NCBI GenBank assembly: GCA_016860845.1
Contig: BOKF01000020.1
Coordinates: forward strand, 62,001-126,000
Length of the DNA: 64,000 nt
Direction of reading: 5' to 3'
Source: Chloroflexota bacterium
GTDB lineage: Bacteria > Chloroflexota > Anaerolineae > 4572-78 > J111
Shown here one piece after another: positions 9,241-17,495 of the stretch. Each line of letters opens with the position of its first letter. The first letter of the stretch is position 1. A program made the position numbers and the translations under genes. The notes beneath the pieces were generated by a model, which saw only the letters and a program-made list of their open reading frames with translations, made no database searches and was not told the DNA's origin.

Positions 9241-9275
9241 CAAAAAAGCCCCCACGTTTTGTGGAGGCTTTTTGA
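9241..9275 (-). terminator. Terminator of the kor operon
   Basis: Read on the minus strand, AGCCTCCAC (9269-9261) pairs with GTGGGGGCT (9255-9247) with one mismatch, followed by a T6 run (complement of AAAAAA at 9242-9247). It lies just after the korB stop and before the queG start. Confidence 0.8.
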
Positions 9276-9289
9276 TTGATGGAATTAAA

Positions 9290-10846
9290 CTAATTCTTCG
9301 ACGGCGAAAGGAAGCTTTCCTCAATGTAGCGCACCACGGCCCGGAAAGAGAGAACGCCGGTGGGTTTGCCTGCGTCGTCTACAATCATCACGTGGCGGAA
9401 TTTGTGGATGGACATCAGATGCAGCGCATAGGCAATTTTGGCATCGGCTTTGAGGGTGGTCACGCGAGAGGTCATATAATCCTTGACCCCGGCCCGGCTG
9501 AGGTCTTCTACATTGCAGGCGACCTTTCTAAAAATGTCACCCTCGGTAAAGACGCCCACCAGTTTGCCGTCATCATCAACTAAAGCCAGGAGGCCGACGT
9601 TTAACTCTTTGAGCCGGCCAATGGCTTCGGCCAGCGAGATATCCACGTGAGCTGTGAGCGGTTTATTCGGCTTGAGGTCGGCCAGCGTATCGCTAATGAG
9701 CGAGTGTTCAGCCGCCGGACTAGAAGTTCTTTCGCCATGGAAACTCACGCCGACATACTCTTCATCCAGGTAGCCGGCTCCCGGAGCATCTACGGTGACC
9801 CAACTGCGGCCATTGTTGTCAATGGGTTCCGGCTGGGGTAAGGTTTCCCAGGTTTCGGCGGCGTGATAGAGAGTGGTCAGGTCGCCGGAGCCTTTGCGCC
9901 GGATCGCCTCTTCCACCTGGTTCATCATCCCTTCTTCGTAGATCGGTTTTTCGACGCTGCGGAAAACGCCAATCGGCTCGGGATATTCGGGGTGGCGCAT
10001 GCGGCTGAGCAGATAAGCCAGGCTGGGTACCGCTGCAAATTCGTTATGGACCAACAAATCCTCTTTAGCCACCCTGTCCAGCGATACAACTTCGGGATGC
10101 AGCTCATGCAGCCGGATGCCCTTGTCACGGTTCTTGCCAAAGATCATGGGCTGGCCGTGCTCCAGTTCCAGGATATTTTCATCTTTTTCGGCAGCTTCCG
10201 TAGCATAGTTCCAGGCCCCATCGTTGAAAATAACGCAGTTCTGGTAAATTTCGACAAAAGACGTGCCCTTGTGCTCGGCGGCGCGGCGCAGAATTTCGGC
10301 CATGTGCTTGACGTTGGTATCAACGGTGCGGGCCACAAAGGTGGCTTCCGCCCCAATAGCCACCGACAGCGGGTTGAAGGACTGCTCCAGCGAACCGTGG
10401 GGCGATGTTTTGGTTTTATGGCCGGGCAGCGACGTGGGCGAATACTGGCCTTTGGTCAGGCCATAGATGCGGTTGTTGAACAGGATAATATTAATATCCA
10501 GGTTGCGGCGCAGCACATGCAACAGGTGATTGCCGCCAATAGACAGGCCGTCGCCGTCGCCGGTAATGACCCAGACGCTGAGGTCGGGGTTGGCAATTTT
10601 GAGACCGGTGGCCAGCGTCGGCGCTCGCCCGTGAATGCTGTGGATGCCGTAGGTGTTCATGTAATAGGGGAAGCGGCTGGAGCAGCCAATCCCGGAGATG
10701 AAAACGATTTTTTCCCTGGGGATGCCCAGGTCGGGCAGGACCTTTTGCATCTGGGCCAGAATCGCATAGTCACCGCAGCCGGGGCACCAGCGCACCGTCT
10801 GGTCAGAGACAAAATCTTTACGAGTTAATTTAATCACTTCGGACAT
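9290..10846 (-). CDS. korB: 2-oxoacid:ferredoxin oxidoreductase beta subunit fused to a CBS pair
   Basis: A 518-residue protein. Residues 1-290 are a KorB-type beta subunit: C21, C24 and C55 for the 4Fe-4S cluster (WCPGCGDY, SGIGCSS) and the thiamine diphosphate motif GDGDG at 96-100 with NN at 124-125. Residues from about 390 to the end are two CBS domains (DDDGKLVGVFTEGD and DDAGKPTGVLS), joined by a roughly 100-residue linker. With KorA it would oxidatively decarboxylate 2-oxoglutarate or a related 2-oxoacid and reduce ferredoxin. The CBS tail is not part of ordinary KorB (about 280-340 residues) and suggests control by adenine nucleotides, an inference. It begins 15 nt after korA ends. 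Confidence 0.9.
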   Translation of the reverse strand: MSEVIKLTRKDFVSDQTVRWCPGCGDYAILAQMQKVLPDLGIPREKIVFISGIGCSSRFPYYMNTYGIHSIHGRAPTLATGLKIANPDLSVWVITGDGDGLSIGGNHLLHVLRRNLDINIILFNNRIYGLTKGQYSPTSLPGHKTKTSPHGSLEQSFNPLSVAIGAEATFVARTVDTNVKHMAEILRRAAEHKGTSFVEIYQNCVIFNDGAWNYATEAAEKDENILELEHGQPMIFGKNRDKGIRLHELHPEVVSLDRVAKEDLLVHNEFAAVPSLAYLLSRMRHPEYPEPIGVFRSVEKPIYEEGMMNQVEEAIRRKGSGDLTTLYHAAETWETLPQPEPIDNNGRSWVTVDAPGAGYLDEEYVGVSFHGERTSSPAAEHSLISDTLADLKPNKPLTAHVDISLAEAIGRLKELNVGLLALVDDDGKLVGVFTEGDIFRKVACNVEDLSRAGVKDYMTSRVTTLKADAKIAYALHLMSIHKFRHVMIVDDAGKPTGVLSFRAVVRYIEESFLSPSKN

Positions 10847-10860
10847 GAAAAACTCCCTTG

Positions 10861-12720
10861 TTAGGCTAATAACGACTCAATCTTTTTGGTTATTTCGCTG
10901 ATGGTGAAGGGCCGTCCCTGCACTTTGGACATAGGGATCACATTCATCAGGCCATATTCACCCCGCAGCAGAATAGCCAACTGGCCCAGATTCAATTCCG
11001 GTACCAGAATGCGCTTAAAACGGCTCAGAATATCGCCGAGGTTGCATGGGAAAGGATTGAGATAGCGAATATGGGCATGCGAAACTGTCTTGCCCCTGGC
11101 TTGCATCTGCAACACCGCCGAGCGAATGACGCCATACGTGCCGCCCCAACTGACCACCAACAAATCCCCTTCAGTGGGACCAACCAGGGTTTGCTCCGGG
11201 ATAAACGAGCACAGCCGGGCTATTTTTTCGGCTCGTTCCAGAATCATCTGCTCGTTATCCAAAGGCGCATAGGAAACGTTGCCGGTTTCAGGCTGCTTGG
11301 ACAGACCGCCAATGCGGTGTTCCAGGCCGGGCGTGCCGGGGATAGCCCAGGGCCGGGCCATAGTTTCCGGGTCGCGCTGGTAAGGTTTAAAGTGGTCAGA
11401 ACCATTGTTTCGAGCCGTAGGATGCTCGACGACGATAGGCTCAATCTCATCCGGGTTAGGAATGAGCCAGGGTTCGGCGCTGTTGGCAATGTAACCGTCG
11501 CTCAGGACGAAGACGGGTGTCATTGCCCGCGCTGCCAGACGGAAAGCTTCGTAGCCGATGTTGAAACAATCCGAGGGTGTGGCCGGGGCGATAATAGGAA
11601 TGGGGCTTTCGCCGTTGCGCCCATACATGGCTTGCAGCAGGTCCGACTGCTCGGTTTTGGTGGGCATGCCGGTGCTGGGGCCACCGCGCTGAACGTTGAT
11701 AATTACCAGCGGCAGTTCCAGCACAATCGCCAGGTTGATGGCTTCGCTTTTTAGACAGATGCCGGGGCCGCTGGTGCCGGTGGCGGCAAACGCACCGCCA
11801 AAGGCCGCGCCAATCACCGATCCCAGGGCCGCAATTTCATCTTCGGCCTGGAAGGTGCGCACATCAAAATTTTTGAGCGCGGCCAGGCTCTCCAAAATGC
11901 TGCTGGCCGGAGTGATCGGATAGGAACCGTAAAAGAGCGGTTTGCCGGCCTTGTGCGCTGCCGTGACCATGCCCAGCACCAGGGCTTCGTTGCCGGTAAT
12001 TTTGCGGTAAACACCGGGAGCCAGCCGGGCCGGCCGGACGTGATAGCGGGTTTGGAAGGCTTCGGTGTTGTGGCCCAGGTTGTAACCGGCCAGCAGCGCG
12101 GCCTGGTTGGCCTTGACTAACACCGGCTTTTTGGCGAACTTATCGGCGATGTATTTCAGTGAAGTATCCAGGGGCCGGTCGTAGATCCAAAAGGTCAGCC
12201 CCAAGGCAAAAAAGTTCTGGCAGCGATCAATATCACGGGTGTTCAAGCCTTCGATATCTTCCAGGGCCTTGCGGTTAAGAGCGGTGATAGGAAATTTGTG
12301 AACTTCGTAATTGTTCAAGCTGCCATCTTCGAGTGGATTGCTGTCGTAGTTGGCCTTTTTGAGGTTGCCGCTGGTAAAGTTGTCGGTGTTGACAATAATT
12401 TTGCCGCCGGTTTGCAAGTCAGAGAGATTGGCTTTGAGCGCGGCCGGATTCATGGCCACCAGCACTTGGGGCGCGTCGCCGGGGGTCAGGATGTCGGCGC
12501 TGGAAAAATTAACCTGGAAGCCGCTCACCCCGGCCAGGGTGCCGGCAGGGGCGCGAATTTCAGCCGGAAAGTCCGGCATGGTGCTGATATCATTCCCAAA
12601 AACGGCAGCGGTGTTGCTGAATTGGGTTCCGGTCAACTGCATCCCGTCGCCGGAGTCACCGGCAAAACGGATAATGACCGAGTCAATATCTTCAAATACA
12701 ATATCTTTGGGTTCTGCCAT
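10861..12720 (-). CDS. korA: 2-oxoacid:ferredoxin oxidoreductase alpha subunit (gamma-alpha fusion)
   Basis: A 619-residue subunit. The N-terminal gamma domain (about 12-200) starts with [15 protein letters not shown]. The alpha domain follows, with [20 protein letters not shown] and [17 protein letters not shown], the pattern of 2-oxoglutarate-type enzymes with a fused gamma subunit. There are no added ferredoxin cysteines, as expected for this type. AAGGAGG (complement of 12729-12735) lies eight bases before the ATG. It forms an operon with korB and probably with the CBS gene upstream. Substrate could also be pyruvate or branched-chain oxoacids, but the fused layout and motifs favour 2-oxoglutarate, as in a reductive or ferredoxin-linked TCA cycle. 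Confidence 0.9.
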   Translation of the reverse strand: MAEPKDIVFEDIDSVIIRFAGDSGDGMQLTGTQFSNTAAVFGNDISTMPDFPAEIRAPAGTLAGVSGFQVNFSSADILTPGDAPQVLVAMNPAALKANLSDLQTGGKIIVNTDNFTSGNLKKANYDSNPLEDGSLNNYEVHKFPITALNRKALEDIEGLNTRDIDRCQNFFALGLTFWIYDRPLDTSLKYIADKFAKKPVLVKANQAALLAGYNLGHNTEAFQTRYHVRPARLAPGVYRKITGNEALVLGMVTAAHKAGKPLFYGSYPITPASSILESLAALKNFDVRTFQAEDEIAALGSVIGAAFGGAFAATGTSGPGICLKSEAINLAIVLELPLVIINVQRGGPSTGMPTKTEQSDLLQAMYGRNGESPIPIIAPATPSDCFNIGYEAFRLAARAMTPVFVLSDGYIANSAEPWLIPNPDEIEPIVVEHPTARNNGSDHFKPYQRDPETMARPWAIPGTPGLEHRIGGLSKQPETGNVSYAPLDNEQMILERAEKIARLCSFIPEQTLVGPTEGDLLVVSWGGTYGVIRSAVLQMQARGKTVSHAHIRYLNPFPCNLGDILSRFKRILVPELNLGQLAILLRGEYGLMNVIPMSKVQGRPFTISEITKKIESLLA

Positions 12721-12777
12721 CCCAAATTCCTCCTTAAATAGGTTTTAGAGCGTTGGTGTGAATTAAAATTACAGATG

Positions 12778-12838
12778 TGGAGAGTTGGAAGGCTGGAGAA
12801 TTGGAACGTGTCTTTGCTTCCAAATTTCCAACCCTCGC
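12778..12838. repeat. GGAAG-type inverted repeat
   Basis: GTTGGAAGGCTGG and AATTGGAA units on the left pair with TTCCAAATTTCCAACC on the right. It lies between the CBS gene stop and korA, so it would form a hairpin inside the operon transcript. Confidence 0.7.
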
Positions 12839-12840
12839 TC

Positions 12841-13308
12841 TTAAGCCCCATCCCGATTGCGAACCACCCGGTCCGGCTCCGGGGGCAAGTTATAAACCGA
12901 CTCGGGAAAGCGGTCGGCCAGGTACTTGACGACGGCATAGTGGGTTAAATTGCCAATGACCGCGCCGTTAGTGTCCAAAACCGGCACATTGCGCACGTGC
13001 TTTTCGTGCATCAAGTTCAGGGCAGCGTCAGCCGAGTCGGTCGAGTTGACGGTATAGGGCTGGGGGGTCATTACAGCTTCAATGGGCCGGTCCCAATTTT
13101 CGGGTTTATCCACTACTCTCAGTAGAATATCGCGGTCGGTAAAAATACCAACCAGCCTGCCCTTGTCGGTGATAAAGGCGCAATTATGATCCTCCTGGCG
13201 CATTTTTTCAATCGTCGCCCGAACAGAAGCGCCAATTTCAACTTCAGTGAATTCAGTCAGGTTGAGATGAATCACCTGTTCTTGCCTCAAATCATACTCA
13301 AGGCCCAT
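12841..13308 (-). CDS. Stand-alone two-CBS-domain protein
   Basis: A 155-residue protein that is almost wholly a CBS pair (first ITDKGRLVGIFTDRD, second VLDTNGAVIGNLTHY). AAAGGAG stands just before the ATG. Such proteins bind AMP, ATP or SAM and regulate a partner enzyme. Here it is first in a likely operon with korA and with korB, whose C-terminus carries its own CBS pair. A shared nucleotide control of the oxidoreductase is therefore a reasonable inference. It is divergent from guaB, another CBS-containing enzyme, with a 191-bp promoter region between them. Confidence 0.85.
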   Translation of the reverse strand: MGLEYDLRQEQVIHLNLTEFTEVEIGASVRATIEKMRQEDHNCAFITDKGRLVGIFTDRDILLRVVDKPENWDRPIEAVMTPQPYTVNSTDSADAALNLMHEKHVRNVPVLDTNGAVIGNLTHYAVVKYLADRFPESVYNLPPEPDRVVRNRDGA

Positions 13309-13425
13309 ACTTTCTCCTTTGTAGCATCGCGGGGCGAATTTTCACTAGATATTCTATACTGAGTTTGATAAAAACTGAAATAAAAGTACTCTATTTAGTT
13401 GTTGCCGCCTCAATTCGAGGGACGA

Positions 13426-13454
13426 TTGTCGGAATAGTTGAGGTAGAGTACAAT
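13426..13454 (+). promoter_or_regulatory. guaB promoter
   Basis: TTGTCG (13426-13431) and TACAAT (13449-13454) with a 17-base spacer. An AAAGGA follows at about 13483-13488 before the guaB ATG. Confidence 0.6.
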
Positions 13455-13499
13455 TAAACCAGTAGTAAAAGCTGTCAGGTAGAAAGGAACCAACCAACC

Positions 13500-14960
13500 A
13501 TGCAAGTCCGTCCCACTAAAGGTTTGACCTTTGACGATGTTTTGTTAGTCCCTAAACGCTCCCCGATCGCTTCGCGGCAAGAGGTTGATACCTCCAGTTC
13601 GCTGACCCCGACTATCCGCCTGCGGGTACCCGTCGTAAGCGCCAATATGGATACCGTTACTGAGGCGACAATGGCCATAGCCATGGCTCGCGCGGGGGGC
13701 CTCGGGGTGATTCATCGCTTTATGAGCATCGAGAACCAGGCCCGCCAGGTGGCGCGGGTCAAACGCGCCGAAGGTTACATTGTCGAGCATCCGCACGCCA
13801 TTGACCAGAATTCCTCGATTGCCCAGGCTCGCATCCTGATGAAACGGTTTGAGGTTGGCGGCCTGGTCGTTACCAATGGCGGCGATGAGTTGGTCGGGTT
13901 GATTACTCAGCGCGACATTCTGCTGGCCCCCGACGATAAAGCGCCCGTAGCTTCGGTGATGACCAAGCCGGATCAGATTATCAGCGCCAGTCCAGATACC
14001 ACGCCGGAACAGGCCCGCATCCTGTTGCACCAGCACCGGCTGGAAAAGCTGCCGGTGATTGACGGGCGCGGGCGGCTGGTCGGCCTGATTACGGCCCAGG
14101 ATATTGTCAAGCAGGATCGTTACCCCGGCGCTACCAAGGACAGCAAGGGCCGCCTCCGGGTGGGTGCGGCCATTGGGGTAAAGCCCAACGACATTGAGCG
14201 GGCCGGAGCTTTGCTGGAGGCCGGTGCGGATGTGCTGGTGCTGGATATTGCCCACGGCCACGCCGATCATTGTATTCACATGGTCAAGGAGCTGCGCTGC
14301 CATTTTCCCAACGCCCAAATCGTGGCCGGGAATGTAGCCTCCAGGGAAGGCGCGTGCGATTTAGCCAGGGCCGGCGCGGACGCGATCAAAGTCGGGGTCG
14401 GCCCCGGCTCCATTTGCACTACCCGCATTGTGACCGGATTTGGCGTGCCCCAATTGACGGCGATCATGGACAGCGTGGCCGGGGTGGCTGAGGCCGGGCG
14501 AGACATCCCGATCATTGCCGACGGCGGGATTAAAGCCTCCGGCGACCTGGTCAAGGCGCTGGCCGCGGGCGCGTCAACGGCGATGATTGGCAGCCTCTTT
14601 GCCGGCTGCGAGGAAGCGCCCGGGGCAACGGTGATCCGTGACGGGCAGAAATTCAAGGTCGTGCGGGGCATGGCTTCGCTGGGCGCGGCGATGGGCCGCA
14701 AGGCGGTGGAGCAGAATGAGGATGAAAGCGCCGAGAGCCAGGCTGATTGGGATAAGGTCGTGCCGGAAGGCGTCGAGGCGGTGGTACCCTATCGCGGCCA
14801 CGTGGACGAACTGCTCTACCAGTTAATCGGCGGGCTACGCTCCGGTCTCAGCTACGGCGGCGCGCAAAGCATTAAAGAGCTGCAAGATAACGCTGAGTTC
14901 ATTGAAATTACTCCGGCGGGCATTCGCGAGAGCCGCTCGCATGATGTAGATCGAATATGA
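13500..14960 (+). CDS. guaB: Inosine-5'-monophosphate dehydrogenase
   Basis: A 486-residue IMPDH of normal length, oxidising IMP to XMP with NAD in guanine nucleotide synthesis. The N-terminus has TFDDVLLVP; a Bateman (CBS pair) module sits at about 95-215; the catalytic loop [11 protein letters not shown] places the nucleophile at C306; and the barrel continues through [20 protein letters not shown] and the flap. It has its own promoter and ends with TGA, which shows that TGA is an ordinary stop codon here. trmL starts 6 nt later and is likely co-transcribed. Confidence 0.97.
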   Translation: MQVRPTKGLTFDDVLLVPKRSPIASRQEVDTSSSLTPTIRLRVPVVSANMDTVTEATMAIAMARAGGLGVIHRFMSIENQARQVARVKRAEGYIVEHPHAIDQNSSIAQARILMKRFEVGGLVVTNGGDELVGLITQRDILLAPDDKAPVASVMTKPDQIISASPDTTPEQARILLHQHRLEKLPVIDGRGRLVGLITAQDIVKQDRYPGATKDSKGRLRVGAAIGVKPNDIERAGALLEAGADVLVLDIAHGHADHCIHMVKELRCHFPNAQIVAGNVASREGACDLARAGADAIKVGVGPGSICTTRIVTGFGVPQLTAIMDSVAGVAEAGRDIPIIADGGIKASGDLVKALAAGASTAMIGSLFAGCEEAPGATVIRDGQKFKVVRGMASLGAAMGRKAVEQNEDESAESQADWDKVVPEGVEAVVPYRGHVDELLYQLIGGLRSGLSYGGAQSIKELQDNAEFIEITPAGIRESRSHDVDRI

Positions 14961-14966
14961 TCCAAT

Positions 14967-15428
14967 ATGTTTAACGTTGTCCTCGTCGAGCCGGAAATCC
15001 CCCAGAATACCGGCAATATTGCCCGGCTGTGCGCGGCGGCGGAGATGGAGCTTATCATTGCCGGCAAGCCCGGCTTTGTACTGCATGACAGTCACCTCAA
15101 GCGGGCCGGGTTGGATTACTGGGAGTATGTCCGCATCCAGCACCAACCGGATTTGGCGGCCTTCTTGGCCGGGCTGGACATGTCCCGCAGCTACTTGCTG
15201 ACCACCAAAGCCAAGGGCCGGCCCTACACCCTCATCCGGCCCCAACCGGGCGACTTTTTTCTCTTTGGCCGGGAAACGGGCGGCCTGCCCCGTGGGCTGC
15301 TCGAAGCTTACCCTCAAGCCTGCTTTACCATTCCCATGAAAAATCCCCAGGTCCGCAGCCTGAATCTGGCCACGAGCGTGGGGATTGTGATGTACCATAT
15401 GCTGTCGCTGTATAATTTTGGGGAGTAG
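14967..15428 (+). CDS. trmL: tRNA (cytidine/uridine-2'-O-)-methyltransferase TrmL
   Basis: A 153-residue SPOUT methyltransferase. It starts MFNVVLVEPEIPQNTGNIARLC, has the knot signatures FGRETGGLP and MKNPQVRSLNLATSVGIVMYHML, and matches TrmL length (about 155). The enzyme methylates the ribose at wobble position 34 of leucine tRNAs using SAM. The ATG is 6 nt after guaB with no clear ribosome site, so it may rely on translational coupling. It converges with rimO, leaving only 2 nt between their stop codons and no terminator. Confidence 0.93.
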   Translation: MFNVVLVEPEIPQNTGNIARLCAAAEMELIIAGKPGFVLHDSHLKRAGLDYWEYVRIQHQPDLAAFLAGLDMSRSYLLTTKAKGRPYTLIRPQPGDFFLFGRETGGLPRGLLEAYPQACFTIPMKNPQVRSLNLATSVGIVMYHMLSLYNFGE

Positions 15429-15430
15429 AG

Positions 15431-16843
15431 TCACATCACCAAAATCGGCTCATTGGTGGGCATCGCTACCAGATCATACTCCATCGCCCCAGTGACAAGC
15501 ACCGGGACCATCTGGCCAGGGGGCAGTTCTTTTTCGACCACGACATAGCCGTCAATCTCCGGCGCGTCGCGGTAGCTGCGGGTGATGCTGATGCCGTCGC
15601 CCGCGCCGTCCACCAGCACGTCCAACTTTTGGCCGACCATCTGCCGGTTGCGCTCCAGCGAAATCGGCTGCTGGAAGGTCATCAGCCGTTCCCAGCGTTC
15701 TTTTTTGGTCGCCTCGCCAATTTGATTGGGCAGATCAAAGGCCGGCGTGCCCGGCTCCGGCGAAAAAGTGAACGCCCCCACCCGGTCGAACTGGACCGCG
15801 CCCATAAAGTCTAACAAGCCCTGAAATTCGGCTTCGGTTTCGCCCGGATAGCCGACGATGAAGGTTGTTCGCAGGACTGCGCCGGTGACCGCAGGGAATG
15901 CCTGGCGGTAGGTCTCGATCCAGCGCAGCAGCTTCTCGACATTGTGCGGGCGGCGCATGCGTTTGAGCGTGTCGGGGTGGCCGTGCTGCAGCGGCATGTC
16001 AATGTAGGGGATGATTTGCGGGTAAGCGGCCATGACCTCGACCAGCCGGTCACTGGCGTGGCCCGGATAAGCGTACATCAGCCGCCACCATTTGATCTCC
16101 GGCGCGGCCTTGACCAGTTGCGCCATCAAGTCCGGCAGGCCATCCAGTTCGCCCCAATCGCGGCCATAGGCGGTCGTATCCTGGGCAATGAGGATAACCT
16201 CCTGCACCCCGGCAGCCGCCAGATGCTGAGCCTCACTTAAGATGTGTTCGCGGGGGCGGCTGCGATTCAGCCCCTTGAAGCTGGGGATGGTGCAAAAAGC
16301 ACACGGCGCGGAGCAGCCATCGCTGATTTTGAGATAGGCGCTGGCCCGGCCGACATCAACTTGCTGCCGGTTAAGGGCGATGGTTTCGATGGGCGTGTCG
16401 CCGGTTTCGGGCAGGTGGTAGAGCGGTTCAGGCCGTTTTTCGGCCCGCAGTTTTTGAATAAAGGGGACGATGTCGGTCCAGGCCCGCGTGCCGATGAGGC
16501 CGTCCAGCCCTTTGACCTGGCGGGTCACTTCGCTGCCAAAACGCTGGGCCATGCAGCCGGCAGCAATGAGCAACTGCGGCCGCCCTTTGGCTCCATTCCT
16601 CTTTTTGAGCGCCGCCAGCTCTTGCAGCGCGCCGATAGACTCGTCTTTGGCGGCCTGCAAAAAGCCGCAGGTGTTGACAATCAGCACGTCGGCCCGGTTG
16701 GGGTCGGTCGTGCTGTTGTAGCTGGCCTGCAGCAGCAACTCGCTGATGCCCTCGCTGTCGAAGGTATTTTTGGGGCAGCCGAGGGTGAGCAGGTAAAAAG
16801 TTGGTTCTTGCTGAGGCGACTGTCCCCGGTGTTTATGTTTCAT
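15431..16843 (-). CDS. rimO: Ribosomal protein S12 methylthiotransferase RimO
   Basis: A 470-residue radical SAM methylthiotransferase. The N-terminal UPF0004 domain holds C23 (LGCPKN), C59 (NTCGF) and C97 (AAGCMAQ); the radical SAM cluster is C177, C181 and C184 (DGCSAPCAFCTIPSFKG); a TRAM domain ends the protein. RimO, rather than MiaB, is indicated by the LTLGCPKN start and the CTIPSFKG signature. It uses two 4Fe-4S clusters to methylthiolate an Asp of S12. Its start lies 6 nt from a truncated HepT fragment. Confidence 0.95.
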   Translation of the reverse strand: MKHKHRGQSPQQEPTFYLLTLGCPKNTFDSEGISELLLQASYNSTTDPNRADVLIVNTCGFLQAAKDESIGALQELAALKKRNGAKGRPQLLIAAGCMAQRFGSEVTRQVKGLDGLIGTRAWTDIVPFIQKLRAEKRPEPLYHLPETGDTPIETIALNRQQVDVGRASAYLKISDGCSAPCAFCTIPSFKGLNRSRPREHILSEAQHLAAAGVQEVILIAQDTTAYGRDWGELDGLPDLMAQLVKAAPEIKWWRLMYAYPGHASDRLVEVMAAYPQIIPYIDMPLQHGHPDTLKRMRRPHNVEKLLRWIETYRQAFPAVTGAVLRTTFIVGYPGETEAEFQGLLDFMGAVQFDRVGAFTFSPEPGTPAFDLPNQIGEATKKERWERLMTFQQPISLERNRQMVGQKLDVLVDGAGDGISITRSYRDAPEIDGYVVVEKELPPGQMVPVLVTGAMEYDLVAMPTNEPILVM

Positions 16844-16849
16844 ATGTTG

Positions 16850-16933
16850 TCAATCCCTGATGAATTTTGTGAGGCTTTCGCGGATTTCTCGCGCTCGATG
16901 GCGCACCAATTCAACATTGATGTTAGAACTCAC
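16850..16933 (-). pseudogene. HepT-like toxin remnant (first 27 codons)
   Basis: Starting at a GTG that overlaps the TGA stop of the MNT gene (GTGA), 27 codons read VELVRHRAREIRESLTKF before a TGA. This is the usual opening of HepT/DUF86 HEPN toxins (ELIR.R...I.ESL), which are normally about 140 residues. The rest is missing and rimO starts 6 nt later. I read it as the stump of a once intact MNT-HepT toxin-antitoxin pair whose toxin was deleted. Confidence 0.6.
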
Positions 16934-17316
16934 GTCGTTACCGCCTCTAAATAATCGGGTAAAAAATGAGCAAAGGCGGTGTACTCGTTGGCAACGTACT
17001 CAATAAAGTCGGTCAGTTGGACTTCATCGTGGGCGAAGAGAAGTTCACCCTGTAAGACCTGGTGTTGAAAGCCCAGTGGAGCTTGGTTAAGCACCTGGAT
17101 GTCCACCGGCAGCCGCAACGTTCGCGTCATTTCCACGCTTAACTCCATTTCGTAGTCAAACGGATCGCTCGAGGGCAAGTTTAGATAAACTGCCACATCC
17201 AGATCGTGGAAGACTGGGCCATCAACAAAAGAGCCGTGCAGATAGGCGAAGCTAATTTCCGGCCGTTCTTTTAACAGATAATACAGGCGCTGCCGAATTT
17301 CAATAGATGAAGCCAT
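16930..17316 (-). CDS. MNT-type minimal nucleotidyltransferase (orphan antitoxin)
   Basis: A 128-residue protein with the nucleotidyltransferase core: G28-S29 in LHGSF and the metal-binding pair D38 and D40 in HDLDVAVYL. This is the MntA-like fold that silences a HepT partner by adding AMP to it. The downstream partner is reduced to 27 codons, so the antitoxin seems orphaned. It is divergent from the glycoside-hydrolase-like gene at 17496. Confidence 0.82.
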   Translation of the reverse strand: MASSIEIRQRLYYLLKERPEISFAYLHGSFVDGPVFHDLDVAVYLNLPSSDPFDYEMELSVEMTRTLRLPVDIQVLNQAPLGFQHQVLQGELLFAHDEVQLTDFIEYVANEYTAFAHFLPDYLEAVTT

Positions 17317-17495
17317 GACTTTTTTGTTTCGTATCTGTTCTTTACCTGATCAGTATTGTAACATACAGCCGCGCCGGACGGGAAACGAGAACCATAAATT
17401 TGAGAAAAAGCTGTTGATGGGGAGGTGCAATTTTTAGACTTGCTAAGTTGCGGGTAAAATAAAGAACCTTTTACTTTAAATCCAAGGATGTAACA

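Noticed and set aside
9863..10828. Long plus-strand ORF (321 codons) opposite korB
   Set aside because: It is the antisense shadow of a strongly conserved gene, has no family motif and no ribosome site.
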